64,000 nt of DNA. Source: CANKHA01 sp963731585 (GTDB lineage Bacteria > Pseudomonadota > Alphaproteobacteria > Rhizobiales > Xanthobacteraceae). The position numbers and the translations under genes are program-made. The notes beneath the pieces are model-generated. The model had not been told where the DNA came from. It saw nothing but the letters and a program-made list of their open reading frames with translations, and made no database searches. Below are positions 8,933-17,577 of the stretch, piece by piece; positions within the stretch are counted from its first letter, which is position 1; each line of letters begins with the position of its first letter. Location: positions 434,001 through 498,000 of the forward strand of contig CAVSWC010000003.1 in assembly GCA_963731585.1 (NCBI GenBank). Reading direction: 5' to 3'.

Positions 8933-10198
8933 TCACAACCAAGGCGGCATGCGATCGAGCGCGATCAATGCGTCGACTTCGAGGCGGGGGCGCACCAGAG
9001 CCCATTCGCTTCTGCGGACCAGCACTTCCGGAACCAGGGGCCGCGTGTTGTAGGTGCCGGCCTGCACCGCGCCATAGGCGCCGGCAGACATCACCGCGAG
9101 CAGGTCGCCAGGCTGGGCTTCCGGAATGTCACGCTCGAGCGCCAGGAAATCGCCCGATTCGCACACCGGCCCGACGACGTCCGCCACCAGGCGCTTGGCC
9201 GAAACCGACGCTTGCTTCACCGGCCAGATTTCATGATGCGCCTCGTAGAGCGTGGGCCGGATCAGGTCATTCATGCCGGCATCCACCACCACGAAGGTCT
9301 TGGCCTCGCCGCGCTTCACATATTGCACCCGGGTGACAAGGATCCCGGCATTGCCGACGATCAGCCGGCCGGGCTCGAAGATCAGCGTGCAATCCAGATC
9401 GCGCGTCGCGCGCTTGACCACTTCGGCGTAAGCGGCGGGATCCGGCGGCGGCTCGTTGTCGTCGCGGTAGGGAATGCCGAGCCCGCCGCCGAGATCGACA
9501 TGGGAAATGCTATGTCCATCGGCGCGCAATTCGCGCACGAACTCCGCGAGCAGCGTGAAGGCATTGCCGAAGGGGTCGAGATGGGTGATCTGGCTGCCGA
9601 TATGCATGTCGACGCCAGTCACCTTGATGGCCGGCAGCGTCGCCGCATGGGCATAAACAGAGCGCGCGCGGCTTAGGGGAATACCGAACTTATTCTCCGA
9701 TCTGCCGGTGGCGATCTTGGCATGCGTCTTCGCATCGACGTCCGGGTTGACCCGGATCGAGATCGGCGCCACGCGCCCCTTGCCGACGCCGATGGAGGAG
9801 AGCAGATCGAGCTCCGGCTCGGACTCCACGTTGATGCAGAGAATGTCTTCGTCGAGCGCCAGTGCCAGTTCGCGCCCGCTCTTGCCGATGCCGGAGAACA
9901 TGATCTTGTTCGGCGGAATGCCGGCCGCCAGCGCGCGCTGCAATTCGCCGGCCGATACGACGTCGGCGCCGCTGCCAAGCTTCGCCAGCGTCCTCAGCAC
10001 CGCCTGGTTGGAATTCGCCTTCATGGCGTAGCAGACCAGCGAAGGCACATCGGCAAAGGCGCCGGCAAATACCTTGTAGTGACGCTCGAGCGTGGCGGTG
10101 GAATAGCAATAGAACGGCGTGCCGACATTGTCGGCCAGCGCGGCGAGGCTTACCGCCTCCGCGTGCAACAGCCCGTCACGATAGGCGAAGTGATGCAT
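8933..10198 (-). CDS. lysA: Diaminopimelate decarboxylase
   Basis: This 421-residue PLP enzyme converts meso-diaminopimelate to L-lysine, the last step of lysine synthesis. The PLP lysine is in CYAMKANSN (near residue 60), the HIGSQI motif and Gly-rich GGGLGIPY loop bind cofactor phosphate, EPGRLIVG follows, and the active-site Cys is in GPVCESGD. Length and motifs are complete. It lies downstream of lptM and argH on the same strand, the usual order in this group. Confidence 0.95.
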   Translation of the reverse strand: MHHFAYRDGLLHAEAVSLAALADNVGTPFYCYSTATLERHYKVFAGAFADVPSLVCYAMKANSNQAVLRTLAKLGSGADVVSAGELQRALAAGIPPNKIMFSGIGKSGRELALALDEDILCINVESEPELDLLSSIGVGKGRVAPISIRVNPDVDAKTHAKIATGRSENKFGIPLSRARSVYAHAATLPAIKVTGVDMHIGSQITHLDPFGNAFTLLAEFVRELRADGHSISHVDLGGGLGIPYRDDNEPPPDPAAYAEVVKRATRDLDCTLIFEPGRLIVGNAGILVTRVQYVKRGEAKTFVVVDAGMNDLIRPTLYEAHHEIWPVKQASVSAKRLVADVVGPVCESGDFLALERDIPEAQPGDLLAVMSAGAYGAVQAGTYNTRPLVPEVLVRRSEWALVRPRLEVDALIALDRMPPWL

Positions 10199-10228
10199 TT
10201 CAATCGTACCGTGACATAGGACGGGAAA

Positions 10229-10260
10229 CGCTGGTGTGGCGGTTCAGGAGTTCCCCATTA
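10229..10260. repeat. Family-A repeat half-copy
   Basis: This stretch resembles one arm of the inverted repeat at 16586-16666: both have a GGTGTGG-GGTTCAG-AGTTC core. It lies between lysA and lptM. Confidence 0.4.
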
Positions 10261-10297
10261 CTTGCGGCGGGTAAGGAGGGAACGAGAGGCGGCAGCT

Positions 10298-10564
10298 TTA
10301 GTCGAGCAGCCAATCCATGGGCAGGCGTTTTTTCGGCGCGTTGCTGGGCGCAATCGGGCGGCCCTGGGCGTCGAAGGCGGCAGCCGTCGCCGGTGCCTGG
10401 GGCTCCGCGACCGGACTGAGCCCGACATTCGAACTTGCTGCCTGCGCCGGCGCAGCCCCCGCCAATGGCGGGGGATCAAGCGGCCCCTTGCGGCCGCAGC
10501 CGCCAAGAGCAAAGGCGGCGGCAAGCGCGCCGATCACGGCAATATGGGCAAAACGCGAGGTCAC
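10298..10564 (-). CDS. lptM: LptM-like (YifL) outer-membrane lipoprotein
   Basis: This 88-residue lipoprotein has a signal peptide ending in the lipobox LGGC (Cys near residue 23), then GRKGPLDPP, the hallmark of the LptM/YifL family. In E. coli LptM assists oxidative maturation of the LPS translocon LptD. The remainder is Ala/Pro-rich and ends in a conserved-looking PMDWLLD. It lies between argH and lysA on the same strand, as in related genomes. Confidence 0.85.
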   Translation of the reverse strand: MTSRFAHIAVIGALAAAFALGGCGRKGPLDPPPLAGAAPAQAASSNVGLSPVAEPQAPATAAAFDAQGRPIAPSNAPKKRLPMDWLLD

Positions 10565-10640
10565 GGCATGGCGCTCCTGAATTTCGGCAACGATAGCAGA
10601 TCGGGAGAGTGAGGCGACAGCCCTCGCCAGCCGACGCCGC

Positions 10641-12033
10641 TCATTTTATCTCCTTGTCGAGTTGCCGCAGCCAACGCTTCGCGGCACTGCGCACATTCTT
10701 CGGCGCGGTGCCGCCAAAGCTGGTGCGGCTCTTCACCGACTCGGTCACCGCCAGCACCTCGAACACGTCCTTGGTGATGCGCGGCTCGACTGTCTGCATC
10801 GCTTCCAGCGGCAGCCGGTGCAGCGGCACATTGTTCTCGGAAGCGGCCGCGACGATGCGGCCGGTGATGTGATGCGCCTCGCGGAACGGCAGCTTCAGCG
10901 TCCGCACCAGCCAGTCGGCCAGATCGGTAGCGGTGGCATAGCCTTCGCCCGCCGCTTTCTTCATGCGGGCCGCGTCCGGCTCGAGGTCGATGACCATGCC
11001 GGTCATGGCCGCAAGCGACAACGTGAGCGCGGAGAGCGCAGCCATGGTGCCCTCCTTGTCCTCCTGCATGTCCTTTTGATAGGCGAGCGGCAATCCCTTC
11101 ATCACGATCAGGAGTGCGTTGAGCGCGCCGATGACGCGGCCGGTTTTGGCGCGCACCAGCTCGGCGGCGTCCGGGTTGCGCTTCTGCGGCATGATCGAAG
11201 AGCCGGTGGTGAATTTGTCGGACAGCTTCGCCAGCCCGGTGAGCGGGGAGGTCCAGATCACGATCTCTTCGGCCAGCCGCGACAGATGCACCGCCGCGAT
11301 CGAAGCGGCCGCTAGCGTCTCCAGCACGAAATCGCGGTCGGATACCGCGTCGAGCGAATTGGCGGCGGGCCGGTCGAAGCCGAGCGCCTGCGCCGTCATG
11401 TCCCGGTCGATCGGGAACGACGTGCCGGCGAGCGCGGCCGCGCCGAGCGGGCACTCGTTGAGCCGCTTGCGCGCGTCGGCAAAGCGGCCGCGATCGCGCG
11501 CAGCCATCTCGACATAGGCGAGCAGATGATGACCGAAAGTCACCGGCTGTGCGGTCTGCAGATGCGTCAGGCCCGGCATTACCGTCGCTGCGTGCTCTGC
11601 AGCCTTTTCAGCCAGCACACGCTGGAAGTCCGCAAGCGCGCGATCGATGTCATCGATGGCGCCGCGCACCCATAATTTGAAATCGGTGGCGACCTGGTCG
11701 TTACGCGAGCGCGCGGTATGCAGCCGTCCGGCGGCCGGACCGACCAGCTCCGCCAGCCGGCTCTCGACATTCATGTGGATGTCTTCGAGCGCGCGCTTGA
11801 AATCGAATTTGCCGGCGTTCGATCTCAGCCAGGATGGTATCGAGACCCTGTGCCAGCTTGCCGGCGTCCTCCGCCGTGATAATGCCTTGCTTGGCGAGCA
11901 TGGCGGCATGCGCCTTGGACGCCAGGATGTCCTCGCGGAAAAGGTGCCGGTCGAAGTCGATGGAGGCGTTGATCTCCTCCATGATGGCGTCGGGGCCGGA
12001 GGCAAAGCGTCCGCCCCACATCTTGTTGGTCAT
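10641..12033 (-). pseudogene. argH: Argininosuccinate lyase, single frame break
   Basis: Argininosuccinate lyase releases arginine and fumarate in the last step of arginine synthesis. The N-terminal part starts at the ATG at 12033 (MTNKMWGGRF) and runs to about 11818. The remainder, including HTARSRNDQ, the catalytic-loop signature SSIMPQKRNP and the C-terminal domain, continues in the next frame to 10641. Dropping one base at about 11817 restores EIEAGKF, the usual family sequence, and a protein of about 463 residues. Loss would cause arginine auxotrophy, so a sequencing error is likely. Confidence 0.9.
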
Positions 12034-12060
12034 GACACGTCCAAAGGCAGGTACACGAGC

Positions 12061-12735
12061 ATGGAAGAACCTTCCGACCCTGCAGCAGGCAGCCCGCTGC
12101 GCGCCGCCGCGGGCTGATTGCCGGCACTGCAGTCGCCGTCCTGTTGGCCGGGCTTGCGGGGGTATACGGGATCGGCGGGTTGCAGCGCAATCCGGGCGCC
12201 GATGCCGGGTGCCAGGCCGCGGTCGACATCGGCAAGCGGATTGCGCCGCTGGCGCGCGGGGAAGTGGCGGCATTAACCGTAGCGGAAAAGCCCCTGCGCG
12301 TGCCGGAGCTCAGCTTCCAGGATGCGGAAGGCCGCCAGTATAGGCTGAAGGACTGGCGGGGCCGTTTCGTGCTGTTGAACCTGTGGGCCACCTGGTGCGT
12401 GCCCTGCCGCCAGGAAATGCCCGCGCTCGACGCGTTGCAAGGCAAGCTCGGCGGCCGGGACTTCCAGGTGGTGGCGGTCAATATCGACACCCGCGACCCC
12501 GACAAGCCGAAGACCTGGCTGAAGGAGGTCGGCATCAATCGGCTGGCTTATTTCGCCGATCCGCAGGCCAAGGTGTTTCAGGACCTCAAAGCCGTCGGCC
12601 GCGCCTTCGGCATGCCGACCACGCTCCTGATCGATCCGGAACGGCTGCGAGATCGCCAGCTTGGCCGGGCCGGCAGAATGGGCGAGCGATGACGCGGTGA
12701 CATTCGTCCAGGCGGCGAAAGCGCCGGCACGCTGA
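12061..12735 (+). pseudogene. tlpA: TlpA-type thiol:disulfide oxidoreductase, frame broken
   Basis: This is a membrane-anchored periplasmic thioredoxin-like protein; TlpA reduces copper-chaperone and oxidase cysteines during cytochrome oxidase assembly. The core is clear: one membrane helix, then WATWCVPC, the IDTRDP segment and a GMPTTLLIDP cis-Pro loop. Near 12642 one extra base diverts the end; restored, it continues GCEIASLAGPAEW and stops at 12735, as in Bradyrhizobium TlpA. The proposed ATG at 12061 is in a different frame from the membrane helix, so there may be a second break near 12100; that start is uncertain. It diverges from argH. Confidence 0.8.
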
Positions 12736-12791
12736 CGCATGATCCGCCGCGCTCCATAACGCATTTGCTTGATGTCGCGTAACACGCGCGC

Positions 12792-13674
12792 TCAGCGCGT
12801 CGGCACCGGCTTTTCGCCGCGGTAGTCGTAGAAGCCGCGCTGCGTCTTGCGGCCGAGCCACCCGGCCTCGACGTATTTCACCAGCAGCGGGCACGGCCGG
12901 TATTTGGAATCCGCCAGGCCTTCGTGCAGCACCTGCATCACCGACAGCACGGTATCGAGGCCGATGAAGTCGGCGAGCTCGAGCGGGCCCATCGGATGAT
13001 GCGCGCCGAGCCGCATGGCGGTGTCGATCGCCTCGACATTGCCGACGCCTTCGTAGAGCGTGTAGATCGCCTCGTTGATCATCGGCAGCAGCACGCGGTT
13101 GACGATGAAGGCGGGGAAGTCTTCCGACACCGCGATGGTCTTGCCGAGCTTGCTGACGAATTCCTTGCTGGTCTCGAAAGTCGCGTCGTCGGTGGCGATG
13201 CCGCGGATCACCTCCACCAGTTCCATCACGCGGCACCGGATTCATGAAGTGGATGCCGATGAAGCGCTCGGGCCGGTCGGTGGAGGACGCCAGCCGGGTG
13301 ATCGAGATCGATGAGGTGTTGGTGGCGACAATCGCCTCCGGCTTCAGCACCGCGCAGACCTGCGAGAAAATCTGCCGCTTGACCTGTTCCTGCTCGGTCG
13401 CCGTCTCGATAACGATGTCGCAATTGGCCAAGCCGTCGATGCTTTCGGCGGCTCGAATGCGGGGGAGCGCATTCTTCCGGTCGTCCTCGCCGATGATCTT
13501 CTTGCCGACTTGGCGCGCCATGTTGCCGTTAATCGTGGCGATGCCGGCCTTGATGCGGTCCGGCGCCACGTCATAGAGCGAGACATTAAACCCGGAGAGC
13601 GCGCAGACATGGGCAATGCCGCTGCCCATCTGTCCGGCACCGATCACGCCGACTGTCTTGAGAGAGAGCGCCAT
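12792..13674 (-). pseudogene. 3-hydroxybutyryl-CoA dehydrogenase, single frame break
   Basis: This NAD-dependent dehydrogenase acts on 3-hydroxyacyl-CoA in beta-oxidation or butanoate metabolism. The Rossmann motif GAGQMGSGIA is near residue 11, the catalytic His is in GIHFMNPVP, and the C-terminal dimer domain begins at VMELVE. One extra base near 13230 separates the last two segments; without it the protein is about 293 residues, the normal length. It follows etfB-etfA on the same strand, so the operon couples acyl-CoA oxidation to electron-transfer flavoprotein. Confidence 0.88.
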
Positions 13675-13798
13675 AGTCTTTTTTCCAATCGATGCCGCGC
13701 GGACAGGGCCGAGCGCCGGCAGGACACTTACCAGAGACGCTGTTTACGCTGAACCCTGCCTGAACGACAGCAGAGAAAAGGCGCATTCCCCGAAATCG

Positions 13799-14743
13799 TC
13801 AACGGCCGATTTTGCCAAGCTCTTCCGCGAGTTCCGGCAGTGCCTGGAACAGGTCGGCTACCAGGCCATAGTCGGCAACCTGGAAGATTGGCGCTTCCTC
13901 GTCCTTGTTGATCGCTACGATAACCTTGGAGTCCTTCATCCCGGCGAGATGCTGGATGGCGCCGGAAATGCCCACCGCGATGTAAAGCTCGGGGGCAACG
14001 ATCTTGCCGGTCTGCCCTACCTGCCAGTCGTTCGGCGCGTAGCCGGCATCCACCGCCGCACGCGAGGCGCCCACCGCCGCGCCGAGCTTGTCGGCGACCG
14101 GCTCGATATATTTGGTGAAATTCTCCCGGTTCTGCATAGCTCTTCCGCCCGAGATGATGATCTTGGCGGAGGTCAGTTCCGGACGGTCGAGTTTCGACAA
14201 TTCCTCCCCGACGAATGACGATTTGCCCGCATCGGCCGCGGCGGCGACCGCTTCGACGGGGGCGCTGCCGCCCCCGCCCGCTGCGCCGAAACCCGCCGTG
14301 CGGATGGTGATGACCTTTTTGGCCTCGGAGGATTTGACGGTTTGGATGGCGTTGCCTGCATAGATCGGGCGCTCGAATGTGTCGGGCGCAACGACTTTGG
14401 TCACATCGGACACCTGCATGACGTCGAGCAACGCCGCCGCGCGCGGCAGGATGTTCTTTCCCATCGTGGTCGCCGGCGCGACAATCGCGTCATACGGCCC
14501 GGCCAATGAAACGATCAGTGCGGCGACCGGCTCCGCCAGCATGTGGGCATAGAGCGCCGCATCCGCGAGCAGCACCTTGCTCACGCCCTCGAGTGTCGCC
14601 GCTGCGTCCGCGACCGTCTTGCAGCCCTGCCCCGCCACCAGGACATGCACGTCGGAGCCAAGCTGCTTCGCCGCGGTGAGCGCCTTGGCCGTCGTGTCGC
14701 GCAGCGTCTTGTTGTCGTGCTCGGCGAGAAGAAGCGTGGTCAT
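13799..14743 (-). CDS. etfA: Electron transfer flavoprotein alpha subunit
   Basis: This 314-residue subunit binds FAD and passes electrons from acyl-CoA dehydrogenases to ETF:quinone oxidoreductase. The C-terminal FAD domain shows SGGRAMQ, then GQTGK, then ELYIAVGISGAIQHLAGM. Length is standard and no break is seen. It follows etfB, but the two are separated by 157 bases that contain a dispersed repeat, unusually long for this pair. Confidence 0.95.
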   Translation of the reverse strand: MTTLLLAEHDNKTLRDTTAKALTAAKQLGSDVHVLVAGQGCKTVADAAATLEGVSKVLLADAALYAHMLAEPVAALIVSLAGPYDAIVAPATTMGKNILPRAAALLDVMQVSDVTKVVAPDTFERPIYAGNAIQTVKSSEAKKVITIRTAGFGAAGGGGSAPVEAVAAAADAGKSSFVGEELSKLDRPELTSAKIIISGGRAMQNRENFTKYIEPVADKLGAAVGASRAAVDAGYAPNDWQVGQTGKIVAPELYIAVGISGAIQHLAGMKDSKVIVAINKDEEAPIFQVADYGLVADLFQALPELAEELGKIGR

Positions 14744-14756
14744 GCGGGGAACCCCG

Positions 14757-14878
14757 TTTCCCGGGCGCAGCGCAACACGCAGTGGTGCGCTGCAGACCCG
14801 GGATCGTTACGAATGCGGAATCTGGAACGGTCCCGGATCAGCGGCGCGTCGCTGCGCGTTGCGCCGCGTCCGGGACAC
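14757..14878. repeat. Family-C palindromic repeat between etfB and etfA
   Basis: Two palindromic halves lie in tandem. The first has CCCGGG arms and GCAGCGCA/TGCGCTGC inner arms; the second has GGTCCCGGA/TCCGGGAC outer arms around GCGGCGC/GCGCCGC. The compound is about 122 bases, fills most of the gap within the etf operon and could form strong RNA hairpins between the two cistrons. The pattern resembles a repeat common in Bradyrhizobiaceae, from memory. Confidence 0.65.
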
Positions 14879-14900
14879 AAGCAAGCAAGAAGCCTCGGCA

Positions 14901-15650
14901 TCACAGCACCCCCGCCTCGTTCTTCAGCTTGCCGACGAGGTCCGCGACATCGGCGACTTTGATGCCGCCCTTGCGCTTGTCCGGCTCCACCGTCTTCAGC
15001 ACCTGCAGCCGCGGCGTCACGTCGACGCCATAGGCTTGCGGCGTCTTCTCGTCGATTGGCTTTTTCTTCGCCTTCATGATGTTCGGCAGACTGGCGTAGC
15101 GCGGCTCGTTCAAACGAAGGTCGGTGGTCACAATCGCGGGCCCTGCAAGCTTCACGGTCTGCAAGCCGCCGTCGATCTCGCGGGTGACGACGACGTCGGT
15201 GCCTTCCAGCACCAGTTTGGAAGCGAAGGTGCCCTGCGGCCAGCCGAGCAAGGCCGCGAGCATCTGACCGGTTTGATTGCAGTCATCGTCGATCGCCTGC
15301 TTGCCCATGATGACAAGGCCCGGCTGTTCCGCCTCGACGATGGCCTTGAGGATTTTTGCAACCGCCAGCGGCTCCACCGCAGTGTCGGTCTTCACCAGGA
15401 TGCCGCGGTCGGCGCCCATGGCAAGCGCGGTGCGGATGGTTTCCGCCGCCTGCGCCGGTCCGATGGAAATGGCGACGATCTCGGTCGCCTTGCCGGCTTC
15501 CTTCAGGCGGATCGCCTCTTCCACGGCGATCTCGTCGAACGGGTTCATCGACATCTTCACGTTGGCGAGCTCGACGCCGGAGCCGTCCGCCTTGACGCGA
15601 ATTTTGACATTGAAGTCGACGACCCGTTTGACGGGCACCAGGATTTTCAT
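14901..15650 (-). CDS. etfB: Electron transfer flavoprotein beta subunit
   Basis: This 249-residue subunit binds AMP and partners EtfA. It begins MKILVPVKRVVD, contains MNPFDEIAVEEAIRLKE and the conserved VVTREIDGGL region and ends at normal length. It lies upstream of etfA and hbd and downstream of the cobalamin adenosyltransferase gene, all on the minus strand. Confidence 0.95.
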   Translation of the reverse strand: MKILVPVKRVVDFNVKIRVKADGSGVELANVKMSMNPFDEIAVEEAIRLKEAGKATEIVAISIGPAQAAETIRTALAMGADRGILVKTDTAVEPLAVAKILKAIVEAEQPGLVIMGKQAIDDDCNQTGQMLAALLGWPQGTFASKLVLEGTDVVVTREIDGGLQTVKLAGPAIVTTDLRLNEPRYASLPNIMKAKKKPIDEKTPQAYGVDVTPRLQVLKTVEPDKRKGGIKVADVADLVGKLKNEAGVL

Positions 15651-15709
15651 TTGTTCTAATCCCCAGTCGGCACGCTAATCGCCGCCTGTTTCGCGGTCAA
15701 CGCCGCCGG

Positions 15710-16291
15710 TCACCGGTTCTGACCGGGCGCCCAGAGCACGTCGCGGGCGCCTTTGTCATTGGCATAGCGGCCAGCGACAAAAAGAAAATCGGAAAGCCGG
15801 TTGACGTATTTCAGCGCGGGCGCGCCCACGCCTTCTCCCGGCTTCTCGCTGAGCTCGACCATCATGCGCTCCGCGCGGCGGCAGACCGTGCGCGCGAGAT
15901 GCAGATAGGCCGCCGCGGGGCTGCCGCCCGGCAGAATGAAGGAGCGCAGCGGCTGCAGGTCGGCGTTCAGCCGGTCAATCTCTTGCTCGACCCATGCGAC
16001 CTGCGCATCGGTCACGGTCAGGCGCGCGCCGCCCGGACCTTTTTCCGACAGGCAGAGCTCGGCTTCGACGTCAAAGAGATCGTTCTGGATGCGGGAAAGC
16101 GCAGCGTCAAAGGCCTTGTCGTCGCCGGTATGAAGTCGCACCAGCCCGATCACTGCATTGACTTCATCCAGCGTGCCATAGGCAGCGACGCGCAGGTCGT
16201 ATTTCTTGCGGCGCGCGCCGCTGCCGAGCGCGGTCGTGCCATCGTCACCGGTGCGGGTGTAGATGCGGTTGAGAACGACCATGGCGGTCAC
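15710..16291 (-). CDS. Cob(I)yrinic acid a,c-diamide adenosyltransferase, PduO type
   Basis: This 193-residue enzyme adenosylates cob(I)alamin from ATP. N-terminal IYTRTGDDGTTAL is the ATP-binding motif of PduO-type ATRs. Later RSFILPGGSPAAAYLHLAR and the VCRRAER motif are present. A start at M4 is equally possible. It lies 11 bases downstream of the twin-TM gene and precedes etfBA-hbd, an order seen in other Rhizobiales. Confidence 0.92.
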   Translation of the reverse strand: MTAMVVLNRIYTRTGDDGTTALGSGARRKKYDLRVAAYGTLDEVNAVIGLVRLHTGDDKAFDAALSRIQNDLFDVEAELCLSEKGPGGARLTVTDAQVAWVEQEIDRLNADLQPLRSFILPGGSPAAAYLHLARTVCRRAERMMVELSEKPGEGVGAPALKYVNRLSDFLFVAGRYANDKGARDVLWAPGQNR

Positions 16292-16302
16292 TTTCTTGCT
16301 GA

Positions 16303-16494
16303 TCAGCGTTTCATGGCCCAGACCGCCGCCATGATAACGATGATGGCAATGAATTGAAGCAGCACCCGCATCCGCATCAGCCGTTGCGAGGTATTGGGCG
16401 AACCGCCGCGCATCATGTTGATCAGGCCAAGCACCAGCACAATGGCGACAGCACCGATGGCAATGGGCACGAGATTATTCAGCAGGGTGGACAT
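16303..16494 (-). CDS. Small twin-transmembrane protein
   Basis: The product is 63 residues with two hydrophobic helices (about 8-26 and 43-60) joined by a basic loop MMRGGSPNTSQRLMRMR. The sequence matches the small 'twin transmembrane protein' family found next to ATR/etf genes in Bradyrhizobium relatives and resembles HIG1-type proteins. Its role is unknown. Confidence 0.8.
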   Translation of the reverse strand: MSTLLNNLVPIAIGAVAIVLVLGLINMMRGGSPNTSQRLMRMRVLLQFIAIIVIMAAVWAMKR

Positions 16495-16567
16495 ACGCTA
16501 GTGACCGAATCCGAAGTTCGCCTGATTTGCGGCCCCTCCGGAGCGAACTTCGGATTGGAGGACACTA
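16494..16567. repeat. Family-A inverted repeat, copy 1
   Basis: Arms AATCCGAAGTTCGC and GCGAACTTCGGATT are exact inverted complements, flanked by GCTAGTG and CACTAGC, also inverted. The first base of the left flank touches the twin-TM start codon region. A second, different palindrome with the same AAGTTCGC core follows immediately. Confidence 0.7.
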
Positions 16568-16585
16568 GCAAATCTATGATCTGGT

Positions 16586-16666
16586 GTGGTTTGGTTCAGA
16601 AGTTCGCCTTACGTACTCGCGGCAACAATGGAGCGAACTTCTGAACCGCACACCAGCGCCTTCATA
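16586..16666. repeat. Family-A inverted repeat, copy 2
   Basis: Arms of about 24 bases (GGTGTG...GGTTCAGAAGTTCGC and its complement) enclose a loop of about 26 bases just downstream of the host-attachment gene stop. The AAGTTCGC core is shared with the preceding element. Confidence 0.7.
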
Positions 16667-16678
16667 GCGCCGGGGTAG

Positions 16679-17125
16679 TTACGCGGCCAGATGTTTCTCG
16701 ATCTCGTGCACGGGCATCTTGACCAGATCCTTGTCGATTTCGGCCGCAAGCGCGCCGCGCAGCCCTTGGCTATAGACCGGCCGCAGCGCGCCGAGCGCCC
16801 GCGGTGGCGCGGCAATGATCAGCGATTTGGCTTCGCCCGCCTGCACCGCCGCATTCAGCCGGTCCGCGAGCTTTTCCAGGAAACGGCGCTCGTCCTGCGC
16901 ATGCCAGTCGGTCTGGTCCATGGCGGAGCGGGCCTCGCCGACCGAGGAGAAAGCACGGCCGGGCGCGTCGGTGCCCTGTTCGTGGGTGGGCGGAGCTTCC
17001 TGTTGATAGACCTCTTTGGTCCTCAGGTTCGGAAACCTCTCATCGCCGACATTTTCCAGCACCAGCGCTTTGGTGCCGTCGCAAACTATGACCCATTGAC
17101 CTGGCTGAAGCTTCAGCTTGGACAT
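16679..17125 (-). CDS. Host attachment protein family (PF10116, baeRF-like)
   Basis: The 148-residue cytoplasmic protein begins with a WVIVCDGTKALVLEN strand-turn-strand and has a C-terminal LIIAAPPRALGALRP motif plus LVKMPVHEIEKHL, typical of the 'protein required for attachment to host cells' family. These are related to archaeal release-factor folds (baeRF), and the molecular role is uncertain. A sigma-EcfG-like promoter (TGAAC-17-CGTT) lies about 80 bases upstream. Confidence 0.8.
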   Translation of the reverse strand: MSKLKLQPGQWVIVCDGTKALVLENVGDERFPNLRTKEVYQQEAPPTHEQGTDAPGRAFSSVGEARSAMDQTDWHAQDERRFLEKLADRLNAAVQAGEAKSLIIAAPPRALGALRPVYSQGLRGALAAEIDKDLVKMPVHEIEKHLAA

Positions 17126-17577
17126 AACACTGGCCTCCTGAGCGTGCAGCAGATCCGTGCACCAAGCGCGCGATCGGCAAAGCAGGTGCCCGTCTTGCCT
17201 CTACGCTAACGGCTAATCCAGCGTTTTTGTTCACGCTGGAATAACCGCGCGACGATGCGGCCTTCCACGCTTACGCGCCCGCGCAGCTTGGCAACGCCTC
17301 CGCCAGGAGGCGTCGATGGCGCCGACGGCGCCATCTCTCATGATCAGCAGGTTAGGCCCGGCTCGCGGGCCGAAGGCATTTCGCGGTCCGGTAGAGCGGA
17401 AAGGCGCGGTCGCTACGCCTGCAACACACGAAGGCAAGTTGCACCGGTAGTGCGAATTTGCGGGGCTTTGCAACTGGAAGATACGATTTCCGACATTTTA
17501 ACCATTTTGCGCTTTCTTAAAATGCCGATCTCTCAACGGGCGGAGCCGATCGCCCGTGCCCTTCGCGTATATGGAAA
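17126..17577. other. Intergenic region between divergent genes
   Basis: About 450 bases separate the host-attachment gene and the chemoreceptor gene. It holds a candidate EcfG-like promoter on the minus strand (17208-17233) overlapped by a CCAGCG/CGCTGG palindrome (17218-17239), and an AT-rich stretch before the chemoreceptor start (about 17480-17525). I see no credible gene or repeat in the rest. Confidence 0.5.
17208..17233 (-). promoter_or_regulatory. Candidate sigma-EcfG-like promoter
   Basis: On the minus strand TGAAC (17233-17229) is followed after 17 bases by CGTT (17211-17208). The EcfG consensus is GGAAC-N16/17-CGTT, so one base differs. It faces the host-attachment gene, leaving a leader of about 75 bases. 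Confidence 0.4.

Noticed and set aside
14577..15659. A 360-residue plus-strand frame opposite etfB/etfA
   Set aside because: Antisense to two intact, well-recognised ETF genes and spans a palindromic repeat.
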